Source of the DNA: Anaeromyxobacter sp. Fw109-5
GTDB taxonomy: Bacteria > Myxococcota > Myxococcia > Myxococcales > Anaeromyxobacteraceae
DNA: 64,000 nt
NCBI RefSeq assembly: GCF_000017505.1
Contig: NC_009675.1
Coordinates: 186,001-250,000, forward strand
Direction: 5' to 3'
Each line of letters starts with the position of its first letter. Position 1 is the stretch's first letter. Both the position numbers and the translations under genes were made by a program. The notes beneath the pieces were generated by a model. It was not told where the DNA came from and did no database searches. It saw only the letters and a list, made by a program, of their open reading frames with translations. Of this stretch, positions 61,896 to 64,000 are shown one piece after another.

Positions 61896-61914
61896 TTCCC
61901 TCCAACGGAGGGAA
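61896..61914 (+). promoter_or_regulatory. Hairpin that encloses the ribosome site of the CoA-binding protein gene
   Basis: TTCCCTCC (61896-61903) pairs perfectly over eight bases with GGAGGGAA (61907-61914) across an AAC loop. The Shine-Dalgarno GGAGGG is wholly inside the stem, five bases before the ATG at 61919. Confidence 0.55.
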
Positions 61915-61918
61915 CGGA

Positions 61919-62365
61919 ATGGCCGACTGGCGCGCGAACATCCTGGACGACGACGCGGCGCTCCGCCCGCTCCTCAGGTCCACCCGGCGCGTGGCGGTGC
62001 TGGGCATGAAGACCGAGGCGCAGGCGAGCCAGGCCGCCTTCTACGTCCCCCAGTACCTCGCCGGTCAGGGCGTCGAGGTCGTGCCCGTGCCCGTCTACTA
62101 CCCCGAGGTGCAGGAGATCCTCGGCCGGCGCGTGTACCGGAGCCTCGCCGCGGTGCCGGGCGATATCGATCTCGTGGACGTGTTCCGCCGCCCGCGCGAC
62201 GTCCCCGGCCACCTCGACGATCTGCTCGCGAAGCGGCCGCGCGCGGTCTGGCTGCAGCTCGGGATCCGCCACGACGCCGTCGCCGAGCAGCTCGCCCGCG
62301 CGGGCATCCAGGTCGTCCAGGACCGCTGCTTGATGGTCGACTGGCGGCGGCTCGTGTCGGGCTGA
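61919..62365 (+). CDS. CoA-binding domain protein, YccU type
   Basis: 148 residues from the ATG at 61919; in-frame ATGs exist at 61892 and upstream. It is a single Rossmann-like CoA-binding domain as in YccU and succinyl-CoA synthetase alpha: RRVAVLGMKTEAQASQAAFYVPQYLAGQGVEVVPV, shortened here to signature positions 23-57, then VDVFRRPRDVPGHLDDLLA and VWLQLGIRHDAVAEQLARAGIQVVQDRC. The role is unknown. Translation is likely controlled by the ribosome-site hairpin. It is convergent with the lipoprotein gene, two bases apart. Confidence 0.88.
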   Translation: MADWRANILDDDAALRPLLRSTRRVAVLGMKTEAQASQAAFYVPQYLAGQGVEVVPVPVYYPEVQEILGRRVYRSLAAVPGDIDLVDVFRRPRDVPGHLDDLLAKRPRAVWLQLGIRHDAVAEQLARAGIQVVQDRCLMVDWRRLVSG

Positions 62366-62367
62366 CG

Positions 62368-63423
62368 CTAGGGCTCGTCGTCGGCCGGCTCCGAGGCGCC
62401 GGCCTCGGCGTCCGCCGCCTTCTTCTTCAGCCCGGCGGCCTCGAGCGCGCCGGCGACGCCGGGCGGCTTGCGGACGTCGGGCAGCGCCGCGCTCGGCGCC
62501 GCGATGGGCGCGGCCGTCTCCCCGAGCGCCGTCACCTGGGCGAGGAGCTCCACCCGCGCGCGCACGCCGGGCGCGTCCTTCACGGTGAAGGAGCCGGCGA
62601 GCCGGACGCGCAGCGGCGCGCCGGTCTCGGCGTCGAGGAGGAGCTCGCCCTCGGCGGACTCGGGCACGCGGGCGTCCAGGAACGCGAACCGGGCGGCGGA
62701 GTCGGGATCGGGCGCGCCGGTGGGGAGGACGCGCGGCTTCGCCGCCGCCTGGGGCGCGCCGGGGGCGAGCGAGAGCCGGAAGCGCCGCGCGGAGCGCCCC
62801 GCGACCGTCGCCTCTCCGGCCGGCTCCAGCGCGAGCGCCTCGCCGTAGAGCGCCGCGAGCGCGTGCGCCACGCGGAAGCTGTCGTCCCGGAAGCGGCGCG
62901 CGTCGCGGCCGCGATCGGTGGGGCGCTCGCGGAACGGCGCGTAGCGGGCGCGCGCGTAGGTCATGCCGCCCGCGTAGATGATCTCCTTGCCGGTGTCGGA
63001 CCCGGGCCCGAGGCCCGGATCCACGTCCGCCTCGACGTGGAACTCGCCGGTCGCCGACTGGCGGAGGCGGTGGCGCTCGAGGGCGTGGACCCGCGGCGGT
63101 GGCGGCGGCGGCGGGACGAACGGGGCGGGCTTGCCGTCCACGGCGGGAGCCGTCGCGGGCGGGGGCGGCGGCGCGGGGTCGTCGCCCTCCCGCGCGACCG
63201 TCCAGTCGATCGCAGCGGACCACTCGAAGGAGCCGAGTCGCGCGGCCACCTCGTCCGCCGTCAGGGCGAGCGCCTCGCGCGGCTTCGACGGGTCGACGGT
63301 CGCCGCCTGGCCGGCGCGCGCGGTGTCGGCGCCGCCCTCGAGGCGCTGCTTGCCCTCGGGCTCTGGGCCGCCGGAGCAGGCCGCGAGCAGCGCGGCGAGG
63401 GTCAGGGCGAGCGTGCGGGTCAT
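62368..63423 (-). CDS. Lipoprotein of unknown function
   Basis: 351 residues. The signal peptide ends LAALLAAC with the lipobox cysteine near residue 16. The mature protein contains Pro-rich linkers (about 80-110), a middle domain with LALTADEVAARLGSFEWSAAIDW and HALERHRLRQ, and ends in an Ala/Lys/Asp tail. YGEALALEPAGEATVAGRSARRFRLSLA and GELLLDAETGAPLRVRLAGSF are strands of the kind seen in lipoprotein-carrier-like (LolA-fold) domains. No family was assigned. TAGAGT ten bases before the ATG is a likely -10. Confidence 0.75.
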   Translation of the reverse strand: MTRTLALTLAALLAACSGGPEPEGKQRLEGGADTARAGQAATVDPSKPREALALTADEVAARLGSFEWSAAIDWTVAREGDDPAPPPPPATAPAVDGKPAPFVPPPPPPPRVHALERHRLRQSATGEFHVEADVDPGLGPGSDTGKEIIYAGGMTYARARYAPFRERPTDRGRDARRFRDDSFRVAHALAALYGEALALEPAGEATVAGRSARRFRLSLAPGAPQAAAKPRVLPTGAPDPDSAARFAFLDARVPESAEGELLLDAETGAPLRVRLAGSFTVKDAPGVRARVELLAQVTALGETAAPIAAPSAALPDVRKPPGVAGALEAAGLKKKAADAEAGASEPADDEP

Positions 63424-63472
63424 GCGGAGCGCGACTCTAGACCGGAAGCGTGCCCTGGCGCGAGCGGAGGCG

Positions 63473-64000
63473 CTACGACACGCGCGCGATCCGGGAAGGG
63501 AGCAGGCGCGCCGCGGGGGAGGGCGGTGTGGGCTCGGGCGCGGCGCGATCCGTCGCTGCCGCGCGTGCGGCTCCCTCCTCGCCCGGTTCCGGCGTCGCGG
63601 GCGGCGGCGGCGCGCTCGCCGCGACGTCGGCGAACGCGACGCGGCGGTCCTCCCACAGCAGGCGGTCGCACAGGTGCAGCAGCTCGGCGAGCCCGTCGCG
63701 CGAGAGCGCCGAGACCGCGATCCCCTCCGCGCGGTGCGCGAGCGCGGCGCCCTCACCCGGCGGCAGCCGGTCGGCCTTGTTGAACACGAGCAGCCGCTGC
63801 TTCTGCTCGAGGCCGAGGGAGGCCAGGATCGTCTCGACCGCCTCGATCTGCTCGGGGTGGCGCGGGTCGGAGGCGTCCACGACGTGCAGCAGCAGGTCCG
63901 CGTCGGAGAGCTCCTCCAGCGTGGCGCGGAACGCGTTCACGAGGTCGGGGGGCAGGTCGCGGATGAAGCCGACCGTGTCGGTGATGATGACCTCGCGGTC
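63473..64000 (-). CDS. hflX: GTPase HflX, C-terminal part, cut by window edge
   Basis: The visible 176 residues start inside the G domain with [24 protein letters not shown], which includes the G3 motif and the unique HflX switch sequence, then [18 protein letters not shown] and VFNKAD as G4. A C-terminal extension of about 60 Pro/Ala/Glu-rich residues follows the usual end. HflX splits stalled ribosomes. The N-terminal domain lies beyond position 64000. Confidence 0.93.
   Translation of the reverse strand, partial: DREVIITDTVGFIRDLPPDLVNAFRATLEELSDADLLLHVVDASDPRHPEQIEAVETILASLGLEQKQRLLVFNKADRLPPGEGAALAHRAEGIAVSALSRDGLAELLHLCDRLLWEDRRVAFADVAASAPPPPATPEPGEEGAARAAATDRAAPEPTPPSPAARLLPSRIARVS

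Overview
The window is a very GC-rich, gene-dense bacterial chromosome segment with strong codon-position bias, which produces long antisense shadow frames. Gene content (TamA/TamB-type and other Omp85/outer-membrane genes, ExbB-ExbD-TonB, lipid A/exopolysaccharide precursor enzymes, an ArsR-methyltransferase regulator beside metK and ahcY, Lys/Ala-rich histone-like peptide) points to a Gram-negative member of the Myxococcota, most like Anaeromyxobacter. This assignment is inferred from protein character, not from a search. No IS element, prophage, CRISPR array, tRNA or rRNA was seen; the segment looks like stable core chromosome with some lineage-specific genes.

Layout. 1-3.6 kb: SAM cycle (metK end, SahR-like repressor with its palindromic operator, ahcY). 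3.6-9.4 kb: a small barrel-like protein, then uppP, a Nudix hydrolase, manC, manB and a ROK sugar kinase (envelope sugar and carrier supply). 9.4-11.3 kb: exbB-exbD-tonB. 11.4-14.1 kb: a 28-residue lysine-rich peptide gene with its own promoter and terminator, an RqcH/NFACT protein and a SprT-like metalloprotease. 14.2-20.8 kb: TamA-like barrel and 1505-residue TamB. 20.8-25.4 kb: GT87-like membrane protein, DedA, transglutaminase-like protein, unknown helical protein, M20 peptidase. 25.5-27.4 kb: argC-argB.

27.4-34.4 kb is the most unusual part: seven tightly coupled minus-strand genes encoding an outer-membrane lipoprotein, an FtsX/MacB-type permease, a LolD-like ATPase, a VTT/DedA-type membrane protein, a LolA-like periplasmic carrier, a radical SAM enzyme of the MJ0619/Tes (tetraether lipid synthase) class and a second radical SAM/SPASM-like enzyme. 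I read it as a candidate lipid-modification and export-to-outer-membrane machine. Upstream on the same strand lies a 1414-residue protein with two BcrA/BadF-type activase domains fused to a 2-hydroxyacyl-CoA-dehydratase-like reductase part.

39-48.5 kb: Ala/Lys-rich exported protein, TGS-domain GTPase, membrane sulfatase-type hydrolase, methyltransferase, Tsx/OmpK-like channel, astA-like acyltransferase, dtd, hinT, coiled-coil exported protein, CitE-like lyase, Com-like zinc ribbon. 48.9-56.4 kb: aroH-aroF-tyrA-aroA-aroE-aroC-aroK-aroB-aroQ, i.e. all seven shikimate steps plus chorismate mutase and prephenate dehydrogenase in one overlapping operon. 56.4-64 kb: GT2 glycosyltransferase, DUF4303 protein, RluD-type pseudouridine synthase, FmdB-like zinc ribbon, two unknown proteins, CoA-binding protein, lipoprotein and the C-terminal part of HflX.

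A recurring regulatory pattern: several first genes without a Shine-Dalgarno have a -35/-10 pair whose -10 hexamer (often TAGNNT) ends only about 7-14 bases before the start codon, predicting leaderless or nearly leaderless mRNAs.
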